Source of the DNA: an uncultured Aquimarina sp.
GTDB lineage: Bacteria > Bacteroidota > Bacteroidia > Flavobacteriales > Flavobacteriaceae
NCBI GenBank assembly: GCA_947500505.1
Contig: CANMSL010000003.1
Span: forward strand, 487,576-551,575
Reading direction: 5' to 3'
Length of the DNA stretch: 64,000 nt
Program-made: the position numbers and the translations under genes
Shown: piece by piece, positions 17,977 through 27,228 of the stretch
Position numbering within the stretch: the stretch's first letter is position 1
Layout of the letters: every line of letters begins with the position of its first letter
The notes under the pieces: generated by a model
The model's input: the letters and a program-made list of their open reading frames with translations, nothing else
Databases searched by the model: none
Told to the model about the DNA's origin: nothing

Positions 17977-18198
17977 ATGTTTTTCTTCAAAAAAAATCGT
18001 ACATCCTTACTAATCAAAAGGGATGAATTTTATAGAACCGTAACTTCAAAACTCCCTATTAAAAATCGTATTCAATATTGTGAGTCATTAATTTACAGAA
18101 ACCAATGCGATTTATCGAGAACGAAATGCCCAATACAAAAAAGAAAAATAAAACAACTATTAAAAGCTGCTAAAACCGAAGTAAAAAACCTAAAATGA
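17977..18198 (+). CDS. Hypothetical small basic protein
   Basis: This 73-codon ATG frame lies opposite to the TRAP genes on both sides. The product is very basic and contains two Cys (YCESL and CDLSRTKCPIQKRK gives three in all) but no family I recognise. It occupies most of the gap between dctM and dctP, where one would expect either nothing or a dctP promoter. It could be a real small gene or a chance frame; codon use looks plausible but the evidence is thin. Confidence 0.35.
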   Translation: MFFFKKNRTSLLIKRDEFYRTVTSKLPIKNRIQYCESLIYRNQCDLSRTKCPIQKRKIKQLLKAAKTEVKNLK

Positions 18199-18243
18199 AT
18201 TGAATTTTAACTCAAAACACACCTATATATTTTTAAATTATAA

Positions 18244-19584
18244 CTAATTAAAAATAATCTCAGGGAAAAATATTACTAAACTCACTATCATTAACTGAAT
18301 CATAATGAATGGAATAATTCCTCTATATATCTGACTGGTTCTTACACTTTCTGGCGCAACACCCTTAAGGTAAAATAATGCAAATCCGAATGGAGGTGTT
18401 AGAAAGGATGTTTGCAAATTCAACGCCATCAAAATTCCTACCCATAGCATATTCATATCAAACGCATTAAAGACGGGAGTCACCACCGGTACTATAATGA
18501 ATACAATTTCAATAAAATCTATAAAGAAACCTGCGATAAAAATTACCAACATCACTAATAATAGAAACATCATAGGCGTCAATTGAGAAGACATTATCAA
18601 TTCCTGAAGGTATCGATCTCCTCCTAATGTTCTGAAAACTAATGTAAATGTCGTTGCTCCCAATAATATAAAAAACACCATTGATGTTAGTCTTGTAGTT
18701 TCTTGTGCAACTTCTTTAAGTATTTTTAATGAAAATTTTTTCTGAATAATGGTCAAAACGGTGGCACCCAGCGCTCCGATAGCAGAGGCTTCTGTTGGTG
18801 AGGCTATTCCTGTAAAAATAGAGCCTAATACAATGACTATTAATAATACAGGAAGCAATAATACTTTTAGAATTTTTGAGATAAAATTATCTCCTCTAAA
18901 CGCAGCAATTTCTTCTGCCGGAATACTTGGGGCATCTTCTTTATGGATAAATGATTTTATGAGAATGTATAAAATATATAGACCTACCAATATCAGTCCT
19001 GGTAATAAAGCCGCAGAAAATAAGGTCCCCACATCCACCGATGCAGCTCCTCTCGAAGAACTATTAATGGTATCTGCTAATAACACCAACACAATAGACG
19101 GTGGAATAATCTGTCCTAAAGTTCCCGATGATGCAATTACTCCTACTGCCAGTTCTGTTTTATATCCTCTTTTTAGCATCGTTGGCAAACTAATCAGTCC
19201 CATAGTTACCACAGTTGCACCCACTATTCCGGTAGAAGCAGCTAATAAGGCTCCAACTATTACTACAGAAATTGCCAATCCCCCTCGTACTCGTCCGAAC
19301 ATCATCGCCATGGTTTCCAGTAAACTTTGTGCAAGACCTGATTTTTCGAGCATAATTCCCATAAAAATAAATAATGGGACTGCCATCAACACATAATTAT
19401 TCACCACCCCCATAATCCTGGAAGGCAATAAATAGAATGTTGACATCGTAAAATAGTCCGGTGCAAAAATTGATACTCCAAATGCGAATGCAACAGAAAT
19501 CCCACCAAGGGTAAATGCTACCGGATACCCTTTGAGTATTAATAAAAATATAATAATGAACAAGATGATCGCTAAGAACTCCAT
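18244..19584 (-). CDS. dctM: TRAP transporter large permease
   Basis: This 446-residue DctM subunit forms the transport channel of the TRAP system. About twelve hydrophobic helices are visible, with family blocks AVPLFIFMGIMLEKSG, GIVGATVVTMGLISLP and IASSGTLGQIIPPSIVLVL, and ASPTEASAIGALGA in the second half. Its ATG overlaps the dctQ stop as TAATG, showing translational coupling. The length is normal. Confidence 0.95.
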   Translation of the reverse strand: MEFLAIILFIIIFLLILKGYPVAFTLGGISVAFAFGVSIFAPDYFTMSTFYLLPSRIMGVVNNYVLMAVPLFIFMGIMLEKSGLAQSLLETMAMMFGRVRGGLAISVVIVGALLAASTGIVGATVVTMGLISLPTMLKRGYKTELAVGVIASSGTLGQIIPPSIVLVLLADTINSSSRGAASVDVGTLFSAALLPGLILVGLYILYILIKSFIHKEDAPSIPAEEIAAFRGDNFISKILKVLLLPVLLIVIVLGSIFTGIASPTEASAIGALGATVLTIIQKKFSLKILKEVAQETTRLTSMVFFILLGATTFTLVFRTLGGDRYLQELIMSSQLTPMMFLLLVMLVIFIAGFFIDFIEIVFIIVPVVTPVFNAFDMNMLWVGILMALNLQTSFLTPPFGFALFYLKGVAPESVRTSQIYRGIIPFIMIQLMIVSLVIFFPEIIFN

Positions 19585-20087
19585 TAATTACCTTTATTAA
19601 AAATGACCTGAATTGATTTTAGCATCTGAGAAATCCCTTGAAGCAATAAAAAGACAAAGCCTAGTGTGATACAAAATTTAAGTATATACAAGGCCGGTAA
19701 TCCTCCGGGTTGTGGAGATCCTTCATTCATAATAAAAGAAGACAGCCCATAATACCAGGAAGAAACAATGACTACATAACACCAGGGGATTAATAAAAAA
19801 GCACCTCCTAAAAGATCTATCCAGGCTTTGCCTTTTTCGGACAGCCTTGTGTAAAATACATCTACCCGAACGTGTTTACCATATTTATAAGTATACCCTG
19901 AACCAACCAGAAATAAAATTCCAAAAAGGTAGATTTCGGTCTCGATCATCCAGATAAATGTAAATTGAAAAATGTATCGAATAATGACATCTACTCCAAT
20001 AATTATCGCCAGAAGTACCGCTACCCAACTTACCAAAACACCTGTTTTTTCACCAATCCAGTCAAGAAAGTGTATGATTTTTTGCAT
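19584..20087 (-). CDS. dctQ: TRAP transporter small permease
   Basis: This 167-residue DctQ subunit has four hydrophobic helices and the family pattern: WVAVLLAIIIGVDVIIRYIF near the start, then WMIETEIYLFGILFLVGSGYTY and KHVRVDVFYTRLSEKGK. It pairs with DctM in the membrane. It is the first gene of the dctQM pair and directly overlaps dctM. The upstream neighbour (DUF421) ends 97 nt earlier and is probably a separate unit. Confidence 0.92.
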   Translation of the reverse strand: MQKIIHFLDWIGEKTGVLVSWVAVLLAIIIGVDVIIRYIFQFTFIWMIETEIYLFGILFLVGSGYTYKYGKHVRVDVFYTRLSEKGKAWIDLLGGAFLLIPWCYVVIVSSWYYGLSSFIMNEGSPQPGGLPALYILKFCITLGFVFLLLQGISQMLKSIQVIFNKGN

Positions 20088-20184
20088 CTATTATCAAAAC
20101 TAAAGTGTAAATGATGAAGATACTAAAAATTACAAGCACAAAAAGAAAAAATCAGTTTTGAATAGTATCTAGCTTTTTCGGTTA

Positions 20185-20709
20185 TTATGTAATCACTCCT
20201 TCCAGAAGAAAGTCGTCAAACTCCTCACTTTTTTCTCCGTGTATTACGCTAATATCACCCGTAGTTTCCAGAACTACAGCACGTACTTTAGCTAATGACA
20301 AGACATTGGCTTCTCGTAGTTTGCCTCGCAACTCCGCCTTGGTAATTTTTGATTTACGCAAATTATCATCTAAAAAATTTCCTTCTTTCATTAAAAGTAA
20401 AGGTGAATTATCAGTTAAATCTCTAACCTTTTGTGATTTAAATTGAAAATATGTGATGGTGAAATTTATAAGATAAAGAATACCTATCAACAGTATACCG
20501 GTTAAAAGAGTAGGATTGCTTGTTGCCACGCTCATAGCTAACAAATTTCCAATGGCAATCGTATTTAAAAAGTCGAAACCTGTCATTTTTGCAAAACTTT
20601 TGAGGCCGAACACTCTTGTGAAAAATAAGATTGACAAGTACATAATTATAGTACCCACTAAAATCGCAGGTAGTTCATTGAGGTCTTTGGTAAAATATTC
20701 TTCAATCAT
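20185..20709 (-). CDS. DUF421 family membrane protein (YetF-like)
   Basis: This 174-residue protein has two to three N-terminal hydrophobic helices and a cytoplasmic alpha/beta domain. Family marks are ILFFTRVFGLKSFAKMTGFDF, TIAIGNLLA and the C-terminal block ELRGKLREANVLSLAKVRAVVLE. DUF421/YetF proteins are widespread; the role is unresolved, with links to envelope stress and spore germination in Bacillus relatives. The single copy here gives no further context. Confidence 0.88.
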   Translation of the reverse strand: MIEEYFTKDLNELPAILVGTIIMYLSILFFTRVFGLKSFAKMTGFDFLNTIAIGNLLAMSVATSNPTLLTGILLIGILYLINFTITYFQFKSQKVRDLTDNSPLLLMKEGNFLDDNLRKSKITKAELRGKLREANVLSLAKVRAVVLETTGDISVIHGEKSEEFDDFLLEGVIT

Positions 20710-20855
20710 AATTTTTCATTTTAATGTTAGATTAGAGAACCTAAAATTGAAAAATAAAAAACAGATTATCTATCGCTAATGATTAAAAAAAGAATCTTTA
20801 TGGCAACTCCATAGATATCTGCAAAAAAAAAGATTGAAAAGAATTATTTACACAC

Positions 20856-21617
20856 TTATCTCACGAAAACTAATTCATTTGTTTTTTTGGTGTGTTCTTC
20901 ACTGAAGCTATAGCTATCGTAATTAAATCCCTTTAAATCTTCCATTGTTTCAGCGCCTGTATCGATAATATACCGCACCATCATACCACGAGCTTTTTTA
21001 GCAAAGAAGCTAATCACCTTCAGCTTATCATTTTTCCAATCTTTAAAAACAGGAGTAATTACAGAAACCTTTAATTTCTTTTTATCAACGGCACCAAAAT
21101 ATTCATTACTAGCAAGATTTAAAAATAATTCGTCATCCCTTAGCTCCCTATTTAAAGACTCTGTAACGCTTTCTTTCCAAAGTGCATAAAGATCATCTTT
21201 ACGCTCTATCGCTAATTTAGTCCCCATTTCCAGACGATAAGGTTGTATGAGATCAAGTGGTCTAAGAATTCCGTAAAGCCCAGAAAGAATACGTAGTGTA
21301 TCCTGAAGCCTATCCAATTTATCAGTTGGTATGCTATACGCATCCAAACCTGTATATACATCTCCATCAAACGCATACATTGCTGGTCTTGAATTCTTTT
21401 TAGTATGACTTTCCTGAAAATCCTGATATCTCGTATAATTTAAATCGGCAAGCTTGTCACTGATACTCATTAATTCTGAGATATCATTTTTTGACATTCT
21501 AGCCAATTTTCTATTTATCTGAGCTGCTGTTTCTAAAAATTGCGGTTGAGTTCCCCTATCAGTTGGTAATTTATCCTCAAAATTTAGAGATTTTGCAGGA
21601 GATAAAACTATTTTCAT
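20856..21617 (-). CDS. yaaA: Peroxide stress protein YaaA
   Basis: This 253-residue YaaA (DUF328) protein opens with [18 protein letters not shown]. Other family marks are YNYTRYQDF-like text ([12 protein letters not shown]), [29 protein letters not shown], and the C-terminal [16 protein letters not shown]. In E. coli YaaA lowers free iron and protects DNA during hydrogen peroxide stress and binds DNA. It appears to be transcribed alone. Confidence 0.95.
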   Translation of the reverse strand: MKIVLSPAKSLNFEDKLPTDRGTQPQFLETAAQINRKLARMSKNDISELMSISDKLADLNYTRYQDFQESHTKKNSRPAMYAFDGDVYTGLDAYSIPTDKLDRLQDTLRILSGLYGILRPLDLIQPYRLEMGTKLAIERKDDLYALWKESVTESLNRELRDDELFLNLASNEYFGAVDKKKLKVSVITPVFKDWKNDKLKVISFFAKKARGMMVRYIIDTGAETMEDLKGFNYDSYSFSEEHTKKTNELVFVR

Positions 21618-21730
21618 AATGTATAATCTTTAAAAGTATTCAAAAATACAATAGTGTAATGACAAATAAAATGAGGTAAAGTAATTCTTATCTATTTGAG
21701 TATCGAAATGTTCTATTACTTACCTAAATA

Positions 21731-21762
21731 AAAAAAGCCCGTTTGCTAATGCAAACAGGCTT
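21731..21762 (-). terminator. Rho-independent terminator after the cold-shock gene
   Basis: On the minus strand AGCCTGTTTGC and GCAAACGGGCT pair around a 4-nt loop and are followed by a T-run. It begins about 29 nt after the cold-shock stop codon. Confidence 0.85.
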
Positions 21763-21790
21763 ATGTTTTAAAAAAGTCAAAATGTATATA

Positions 21791-21982
21791 TTATAATACT
21801 TTCACGTTTACCGCGTTCATTCCTTTTTTACCTTCTTTAAGTTCAAACTCAACTTCGTCACCTTCGCGAACTTCGTCAATTAAGCCTGAAATGTGTACAA
21901 AATGATCTTTGTTTGATCCTTCTTCTGTGATGAATCCAAATCCTTTGGAGTCATTAAAAAATTTTACTGTTCCTTTGTTCAT
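21791..21982 (-). CDS. Cold-shock domain protein, CspA family
   Basis: This 63-residue single-domain protein is an RNA/DNA chaperone that melts mRNA secondary structure. RNP1 is seen as KGFGFIT and RNP2 as HFVHIS; the opening GTVKFFNDSKGFG is typical. The upstream region holds TATCTTCG (22007-22000 on minus), a near match to the Bacteroidota -7 element, leaving a short 5' UTR. It has its own terminator and appears monocistronic. Confidence 0.95.
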   Translation of the reverse strand: MNKGTVKFFNDSKGFGFITEEGSNKDHFVHISGLIDEVREGDEVEFELKEGKKGMNAVNVKVL

Positions 21983-22110
21983 TATAAAATATTAAAGCGC
22001 GAAGATAACATTAATAACCGAGGAATCCCTATTTATTTCAAAATAAAGTTTTTAGTAACGTTTATTTAATAATCAGCAACGCTTTTTCGGAAGCCATAAG
22101 TCACCTCTTC

Positions 22111-23154
22111 TTAAATCAATTGATTCTTAGCATAGCTCCTCCAACGTTCGATACACTGCAACATATCATCAGGGACTGAAGTTTCGAAATGCATCATTTT
22201 AAGTGTAACAGGATGAACAAATCCTAAGGTTTTAGCGTGTAATGCTTGTCTGGGTAGAACCTTAAAACAATTTTCTACAAACTGCTTGTATTTACTAAAA
22301 GTTGTTCCTTTCAGGATTTTTTCTCCTCCATATCGTTCGTCATTAAATAAAGTATGACCAATATGTTTCATATGCACCCTAATTTGGTGTGTTCTTCCCG
22401 TTTCTAATTTACAAGAAACTAAGGTTACATATCCCAAACGTTCTATCACTTTGTAATGTGTAACTGCTGGTTTTCCCTTATCGGCTTCATCATCTTCAAA
22501 AACAGTATTCTGCAATCTATTCTTCGGATGACGACCTATATTTCCTTCAATAGTTCCTTCATCATCGTCAATATTCCCCCAAACGATTGCTACATATTCA
22601 CGCTCTGAAGTTTTATCAAAAAACTGTTTTGCCAAATGTGTCATAGCATTTTCAGTTTTGGCAATTACCAACAGACCGCTAGTATCTTTATCAATACGAT
22701 GCACCAGTCCAGGGCGATCGCTACTATTGTTTGGCAGGTTTTCAAAATGATATATCAGCGCATTGATCAAAGTACCAGAATAATTACCATGACCTGGATG
22801 GACCACCATTCCTGCCGGCTTATTGATTACTAATAGTACATCATCCTCATACACAATATCTAATGGGATATTCTCCGGGGTCAATAAATTTTCGTAAGGA
22901 GGATGCGCAAACAAAACACGAACAACATCATTTGGTTTTACCTTATGATTTGACTTTACTGCCACATCATTAACAAAAACACTTCCTTCTTTGGCAGCTT
23001 GTTGTATTTTATTCCTAGTTGCATTTTCGACAAAATTCATCAAAAATTTATCTACACGAAGAGGAATTTGTCCTGCTCCGGCAACGAAGCGATAATGTTC
23101 ATATAAATCATCTTCGTTCGGTCCTAAATCTTCAATATCCGGATTATCTTCCAA
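22111..23154 (-). CDS. RluA-family 23S rRNA pseudouridine synthase (RluD-like)
   Basis: This 347-residue enzyme converts uridine to pseudouridine in rRNA. An N-terminal S4 RNA-binding domain spans about residues 30-80 (RVDKFLMNFVENATRNKIQQ), then the catalytic domain with NKPAGMVVHPGHGN and the signature HRIDKDTSGLLVIAK, where Asp155 is the nucleophile. The RTHQIRVHMKHIGH block is also present. The start is TTG; in-frame upstream codons offer no ATG. The PASTA gene ends 26 nt upstream, so the pair is probably one operon. RluD-type target sites are likely but not provable from sequence. Confidence 0.93.
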   Translation of the reverse strand: MEDNPDIEDLGPNEDDLYEHYRFVAGAGQIPLRVDKFLMNFVENATRNKIQQAAKEGSVFVNDVAVKSNHKVKPNDVVRVLFAHPPYENLLTPENIPLDIVYEDDVLLVINKPAGMVVHPGHGNYSGTLINALIYHFENLPNNSSDRPGLVHRIDKDTSGLLVIAKTENAMTHLAKQFFDKTSEREYVAIVWGNIDDDEGTIEGNIGRHPKNRLQNTVFEDDEADKGKPAVTHYKVIERLGYVTLVSCKLETGRTHQIRVHMKHIGHTLFNDERYGGEKILKGTTFSKYKQFVENCFKVLPRQALHAKTLGFVHPVTLKMMHFETSVPDDMLQCIERWRSYAKNQLI

Positions 23155-23180
23155 TAGTATGTTGTTTCTAAGTTGCCAAT

Positions 23181-23759
23181 TTACTGAGACAGTCGCAAGT
23201 TTCCGCTCTCATCTCCTACTACAAGATCAATTGTAGAAGTTTTCATTATTTTATCTCCAGGGTTTAGCACTTTTCCTTTATACCTAAGTTCAAGTACCTG
23301 ATCAGATGGGTCAGGTTTAAATGTAATAGAACCTATTTTAAAACCTAAAGCAACCAATCTTGGTTCTACTTGTCTTCTCGTTTTACGTATAACATCAGGA
23401 ACCTCAATCTTGCGATAACCAGACGGGTTTAATGTAACATAGATCTTTCTGTTTTCCTTCACCATATTACCCGCTATAGGGTTTTGCTCTATGACTGAAT
23501 ATCTAGGAAAATCAGGGTTAAAATTAGCAGAATCCTGAACTTCATATCGTAAGTCTTTCGCTTCCAAAATTTCTTCTACCTCATCCAAAGTTTTCTTGCT
23601 AAGGCTCGGTACTACAATTCGTTGATCGTGATTCGTAGAACTATCCAACCACTTTAATGCTATAAAACATAAAATCACAATCATTGCAATTGCAATCACA
23701 AGTTGAATAAGAAATATTTTGCTCCAAATAAATCTAAAAAGGCCTCTAAAAAAATCCAT
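23181..23759 (-). CDS. Membrane protein with two PASTA domains
   Basis: This 192-residue protein has one transmembrane helix (about residues 14-34) and two extracytoplasmic PASTA domains: first VVPSLSKKTLDEVEEILEAK with the closing IEQNPIAGNMV, second EVPDVIRKTRRQVEPRLVAL with GKVLNPGDKI. PASTA domains bind peptidoglycan or related ligands in Ser/Thr kinases and PBPs, but no kinase or PBP domain is attached here. The gene lies back to back with ddl, a peptidoglycan-precursor gene, and upstream of rluD. Confidence 0.9.
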   Translation of the reverse strand: MDFFRGLFRFIWSKIFLIQLVIAIAMIVILCFIALKWLDSSTNHDQRIVVPSLSKKTLDEVEEILEAKDLRYEVQDSANFNPDFPRYSVIEQNPIAGNMVKENRKIYVTLNPSGYRKIEVPDVIRKTRRQVEPRLVALGFKIGSITFKPDPSDQVLELRYKGKVLNPGDKIMKTSTIDLVVGDESGNLRLSQ

Positions 23760-23779
23760 GTATTAATTGATAGTTTCGG

Positions 23780-23787
23780 CAAAGATA
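23780..23787 (-). promoter_or_regulatory. Candidate -7 promoter element for PASTA-rluD
   Basis: TATCTTTG on the minus strand is an exact TAnnTTTG match, 20 nt before the PASTA start. No clear -33 TTG is found at the expected distance. Confidence 0.45.
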
Positions 23788-23828
23788 TAAAAACGGAATC
23801 TTTTTAGCTTTTGTTGTCGGATAAATGA

Positions 23829-23836
23829 TATTTTTG
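23829..23836 (+). promoter_or_regulatory. Candidate -7 promoter element for ddl-coaD
   Basis: TATTTTTG matches TAnnTTTG exactly and lies 17 nt before the ddl ATG, with TTG triplets at 23811 and 23814 upstream though slightly too close for an ideal -33 box. Confidence 0.45.
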
Positions 23837-23853
23837 TTTGTAAACCGTTTCAA

Positions 23854-24828
23854 ATGAAGAAAAATATTGCCATTCTTATGGGAGGTTACTCCAGTGAATT
23901 TGATATTTCTATCCAAAGTGGAAATGTAGTATATAAATATCTGGATAGAAACCTGTACAATCCCTATCGTATTCATATTACCAAAGAATCCTGGTTTTAT
24001 AGTGATGACAATGATCAAAAAACTTATATAGATAAAAATGATTTTTCTTTACATCTTAATGGATCTAAAATCACATTTGATGCTGCTTTTAATATAGTTC
24101 ACGGTACTCCTGGAGAAGATGGTTTATTACAAGCCTACTTCCAGTTGATCGGGATTCCGCAAACCGCCTGTGGTTTTTACCAAGCTGCGCTTACTTTTAA
24201 CAAAAGAGATTGCATCAGCGCGTTAAAGCCGTATGGAATACCTACCGCAAAAAATTTCTTTCTTAATAAAGGAGATGCGATAAACACAAAAGAAATTATA
24301 GATGCCGTAGGATTACCTTGCTTTGTTAAAGCAAATAAAGCCGGAAGTAGTTATGGAGTTTCTAAAGTAACAGCCGAAAATCAGTTGCTTAATGCAATAG
24401 ATGTTGCCTATAAAGAAGATGATGAGATTATTATTGAATCTTTTCTAAGCGGAACAGAAGTTTCTGTAGGCGTCATTACTTATAAAGGGAAGGACATTGT
24501 ATTACCAATCACAGAAATAGTTTCTGAAAATGATTTTTTTGATTATGAAGCAAAGTATTTAGGAAAATCTCAGGAGATCACACCTGCAAGGCTTAGTAAA
24601 AAGGATGAAAAAAAAGTAAAAAACCTAGCATTGAAAATTTACAAAACACTCAAAATGAAGGGGTTCTCCAGAAGCGAATATATTTTCCATAACGGAGAAC
24701 CACATTTTGTAGAAATAAACACCAATCCGGGGTTTAGCGAAGCCAGTATTTTACCACAACAAGCAGTTGCCGCTGGTATTAGTCTACAGGATTTATTAAC
24801 CAACACAATCGAAGAAGCGATAAACTGA
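23854..24828 (+). CDS. ddl: D-alanine--D-alanine ligase
   Basis: This ATP-grasp enzyme joins two D-Ala for the peptidoglycan stem peptide. It is 324 residues long. Glu15 in MGGYSSEFDIS corresponds to the conserved N-terminal Glu of DdlB; NKAGSSYGVSKV is the ATP-binding loop and EINTNPGFSEAS the metal-binding end motif. The gene is divergent from the PASTA protein gene and followed 90 nt later by coaD. Confidence 0.95.
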   Translation: MKKNIAILMGGYSSEFDISIQSGNVVYKYLDRNLYNPYRIHITKESWFYSDDNDQKTYIDKNDFSLHLNGSKITFDAAFNIVHGTPGEDGLLQAYFQLIGIPQTACGFYQAALTFNKRDCISALKPYGIPTAKNFFLNKGDAINTKEIIDAVGLPCFVKANKAGSSYGVSKVTAENQLLNAIDVAYKEDDEIIIESFLSGTEVSVGVITYKGKDIVLPITEIVSENDFFDYEAKYLGKSQEITPARLSKKDEKKVKNLALKIYKTLKMKGFSRSEYIFHNGEPHFVEINTNPGFSEASILPQQAVAAGISLQDLLTNTIEEAIN

Positions 24829-24918
24829 AGTAATTAATATATGTCTAAAATTGAACTGTTTACTAATTTTAAACTTTGTAACTTTACTTATCTTTAAATA
24901 AACAATCACAAATTACTT

Positions 24919-25377
24919 ATGAGAAGAGCTGTTTTTCCTGGTTCATTTGATCCTATAACCTTAGGACATTATGATATTATCGAGAGAGGACTGACCCTTT
25001 TTGATGAAATTATTCTTGCCATTGGTGTGAATGCTGAAAAAAAATACATGTTCTCTTTAGAGGAAAGAAAACATTTTATTGAAGAAGCGTTTAAAGATGA
25101 GCCCAAAATAAAAGTAATGACCTACAAAGGACTTACGGTAGATTTTTGTAAACAGCAAAATGCCGAATTTATATTAAGAGGTTTACGCAATCCCGGGGAT
25201 TTTGAATTTGAAAAAGCAATTGCACACACCAATCGAAAAATGACCGAAATAGAAACAGTTTTTCTACTTACCTCATCTGGAAAAAGTTATATCTCTTCTT
25301 CTATTGTACGTGATGTGATCCGTAATGGAGGAGATTACACAGGACTCGTACCTGATACCGTTAGAGTACAACCTTGA
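24919..25377 (+). CDS. coaD: Pantetheine-phosphate adenylyltransferase
   Basis: This enzyme transfers AMP from ATP to 4'-phosphopantetheine, the penultimate step of coenzyme A synthesis. At 152 residues it is a standard length. The nucleotidyltransferase motif is GSFDPITLGHYDII; LRGLRNPGDFEFE and the ISSSIVRDVIRNGG block complete the active site. Its stop overlaps the beginning of the VOC pseudogene frame. It follows ddl on the same strand. Confidence 0.96.
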   Translation: MRRAVFPGSFDPITLGHYDIIERGLTLFDEIILAIGVNAEKKYMFSLEERKHFIEEAFKDEPKIKVMTYKGLTVDFCKQQNAEFILRGLRNPGDFEFEKAIAHTNRKMTEIETVFLLTSSGKSYISSSIVRDVIRNGGDYTGLVPDTVRVQP

Positions 25378-25382
25378 GACGT

Positions 25383-25754
25383 AAAATTGGGACGGTAGCA
25401 TTAGCTGTTGGAAACTAAGCCGAAGCTATATAATTTTATACGGAAAAGTTAAACTTCAAACTCATCGAGGATATCAAAATTGATGAACAAAAACGCTGGG
25501 GTATTTCAGCTCCAGAAAATAATTCTGAGACCTCAATTCTGCTCACCGAAGCAAACACTCCAGAACAAGAAAAAAGTATTGGCAAACAATCAGGAGGAAG
25601 AGTATTCTTATTTGTATATACGGATGATTTCTGGAGGGATTATAATGAAATGAAATCCAAATGAGTCATTTTCTTCGAAGAACCCAGAGAGGAAATCTAT
25701 AGCACAGTCGTTGTTTTTGAAGATCTTTATGGTAACAAATGAGACTTGATTTAG
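25383..25754 (+). pseudogene. VOC (glyoxalase/bleomycin-resistance) family pseudogene
   Basis: This is absent from the ORF track because stop codons break it, but one frame reads as a VOC-family protein: KIGTVALAVGN-stop-AEAI-stop-FYTEKLNFKLIEDIKIDE, then GGRVFLFVYTDDFWRDYNEM, then stop, then FFEEPREEIYSTVVVFEDLY followed by GNK-stop-DLI-stop. Stops lie at 25416 (TAA), 25431 (TAA), 25662 (TGA), 25740 (TGA, where relatives have Trp) and 25752 (TAG). There is no frameshift over ~124 codons, and the text between stops is still clearly family-like. The start ATG is also gone, with only a TTG at 25374. It is probably a recent pseudogene. Confidence 0.85.
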
Positions 25755-25819
25755 TATAAAAATAAGATTTTCGTTAAACCTTCTACCTTAATCACAGTCA
25801 TACTATAAAGCCTGTGATT

Positions 25820-27217
25820 ATGAACACCCCTTTATCAGACAAACTAATACAGCATCTTTACTGGAGAACTGGTTTCGGAATTTCTTTATCAAAACTAAAA
25901 TCTGTTAGAAAGCTTTCTAAAAACCAAATCGTAGACCGACTGTTCTCTGAAAGTAATCAGGAAACTCCACTATTTATTGACTTTGGTGTTCTGTTTAAAA
26001 ACCCAAGAAATTTATCCCGGGAAGAACGAAAACAACTTAAGAAGCTTCGTAATCAAAAGATGTTAGAGCTTAATTCGTCCTGGATAAAACAACTTACCGA
26101 GACGAAGCAAGTATTAAGAGAAAAAATGACATTGTTTTTTCATAATCATTTTGCTGTTCGATTAAGGACTCCCAGAGCAAGTCTTCAACTTAATAATTTG
26201 ATAAGAAAACACGCTTTAGGAAACTTTGGTGATATGCTCATGGAAGTTTCTAAATCTCCCGCTATGCTTTTGTTTCTGAATAACAGGCAAAACCGAAAAG
26301 ACAAACCTAACGAGAACTTTGCTAGAGAAGTAATGGAACTTTTTACATTGGGCAGGGATAATGGATATACAGAAAATGACATTAAAGAGGCCGCAAGAGC
26401 TTTTACAGGTTGGAATTTTACTAAGGATGGGGGCTTTGTATTCAGAAAAAGTCAACATGACTTTGGGTCCAAAACTGTTTTAGGAAAAACCGGCAATTTT
26501 ACAGGAGAAGATATAATAAAAATCCTTTTAGAGCAAAGACAGACAGCAAAATACCTGACTGAAAAGATCTATCGATATTTTGTCAACGAAAAAATAGACC
26601 CCCTAAAAATAGATGAGTTAACTAATATCTTTTACGGGGCAAATTATAATTTAGAAACCTTAATGAGAAAGATATTCCTCAGTGATTGGTTCTATGCACC
26701 TGAAAATATCGGAGTAAAAATAAAATCTCCGATAGAATTAATCGTGGGATTAAGCAAACCTCTTCAGGTTATATACAAAGACCCTAAGGTCCTCTTATAT
26801 CTTCAACGTAAGCTAAATCAAATATTATTTCTGCCTCCTAATGTAGCGGGCTGGCCTGGTGGAAGATCCTGGATTGATAGTTCTACGTTGATGCTTCGTT
26901 TAAAACTTGCATCTGTCACACTAAATAAGGGTGTGATTGAATGGCACGACCAAAACGATATGGGGATCACAACAATGATGCGACAAAAATTGTATAAAAA
27001 AATAAAATCTCAAACAGAGAAAAAAGTAAAAGCAGCATCAAATTGGCAATACTTTTTAACTTCTCTTGAACAAATGAATAAAGAAGAATTAATAGATTTT
27101 ATAATACAACCTAAATTATCAGAAGGTGCGAGTATTGTAATTGCAGAGCTAGATACCAAAAATACCAAAAACTTTGTTATCGAACTAATGAGTTTGCCAG
27201 AATATCAACTGTGCTAG
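25820..27217 (+). CDS. DUF1800 domain protein
   Basis: The track starts at GTG (25814); the ATG two codons later (25820) is preferred (465 residues). DUF1800 marks are HLYWRTGFGIS near the start, MTLFFHNHFAV, the NFAREVMELFTLGRDNGYTE block, AARAFTGWNF, and LPPNVAGWPGGRSWID towards the end. The family is of unknown function and is nearly always paired with a DUF1501 gene, as here: DUF1501 follows 11 nt downstream. The pair is often linked to export or handling of surface material, but no reaction is established. I see no clear signal peptide. Confidence 0.92.
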   Translation: MNTPLSDKLIQHLYWRTGFGISLSKLKSVRKLSKNQIVDRLFSESNQETPLFIDFGVLFKNPRNLSREERKQLKKLRNQKMLELNSSWIKQLTETKQVLREKMTLFFHNHFAVRLRTPRASLQLNNLIRKHALGNFGDMLMEVSKSPAMLLFLNNRQNRKDKPNENFAREVMELFTLGRDNGYTENDIKEAARAFTGWNFTKDGGFVFRKSQHDFGSKTVLGKTGNFTGEDIIKILLEQRQTAKYLTEKIYRYFVNEKIDPLKIDELTNIFYGANYNLETLMRKIFLSDWFYAPENIGVKIKSPIELIVGLSKPLQVIYKDPKVLLYLQRKLNQILFLPPNVAGWPGGRSWIDSSTLMLRLKLASVTLNKGVIEWHDQNDMGITTMMRQKLYKKIKSQTEKKVKAASNWQYFLTSLEQMNKEELIDFIIQPKLSEGASIVIAELDTKNTKNFVIELMSLPEYQLC

Positions 27218-27228
27218 AACGATATATT

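Noticed and set aside
18749-19396. 215-codon plus-strand ORF opposite dctM
   Set aside because: It mirrors the dctM frame, has no family-like text and is rich in residues produced by reverse-reading hydrophobic codons; it is a shadow.
25383-25754. Stop-codon recoding as the explanation for the VOC frame
   Set aside because: TAA, TAG and TGA all occur within it while every other gene in the window uses them as normal stops, so recoding is very unlikely; pseudogene is simpler.
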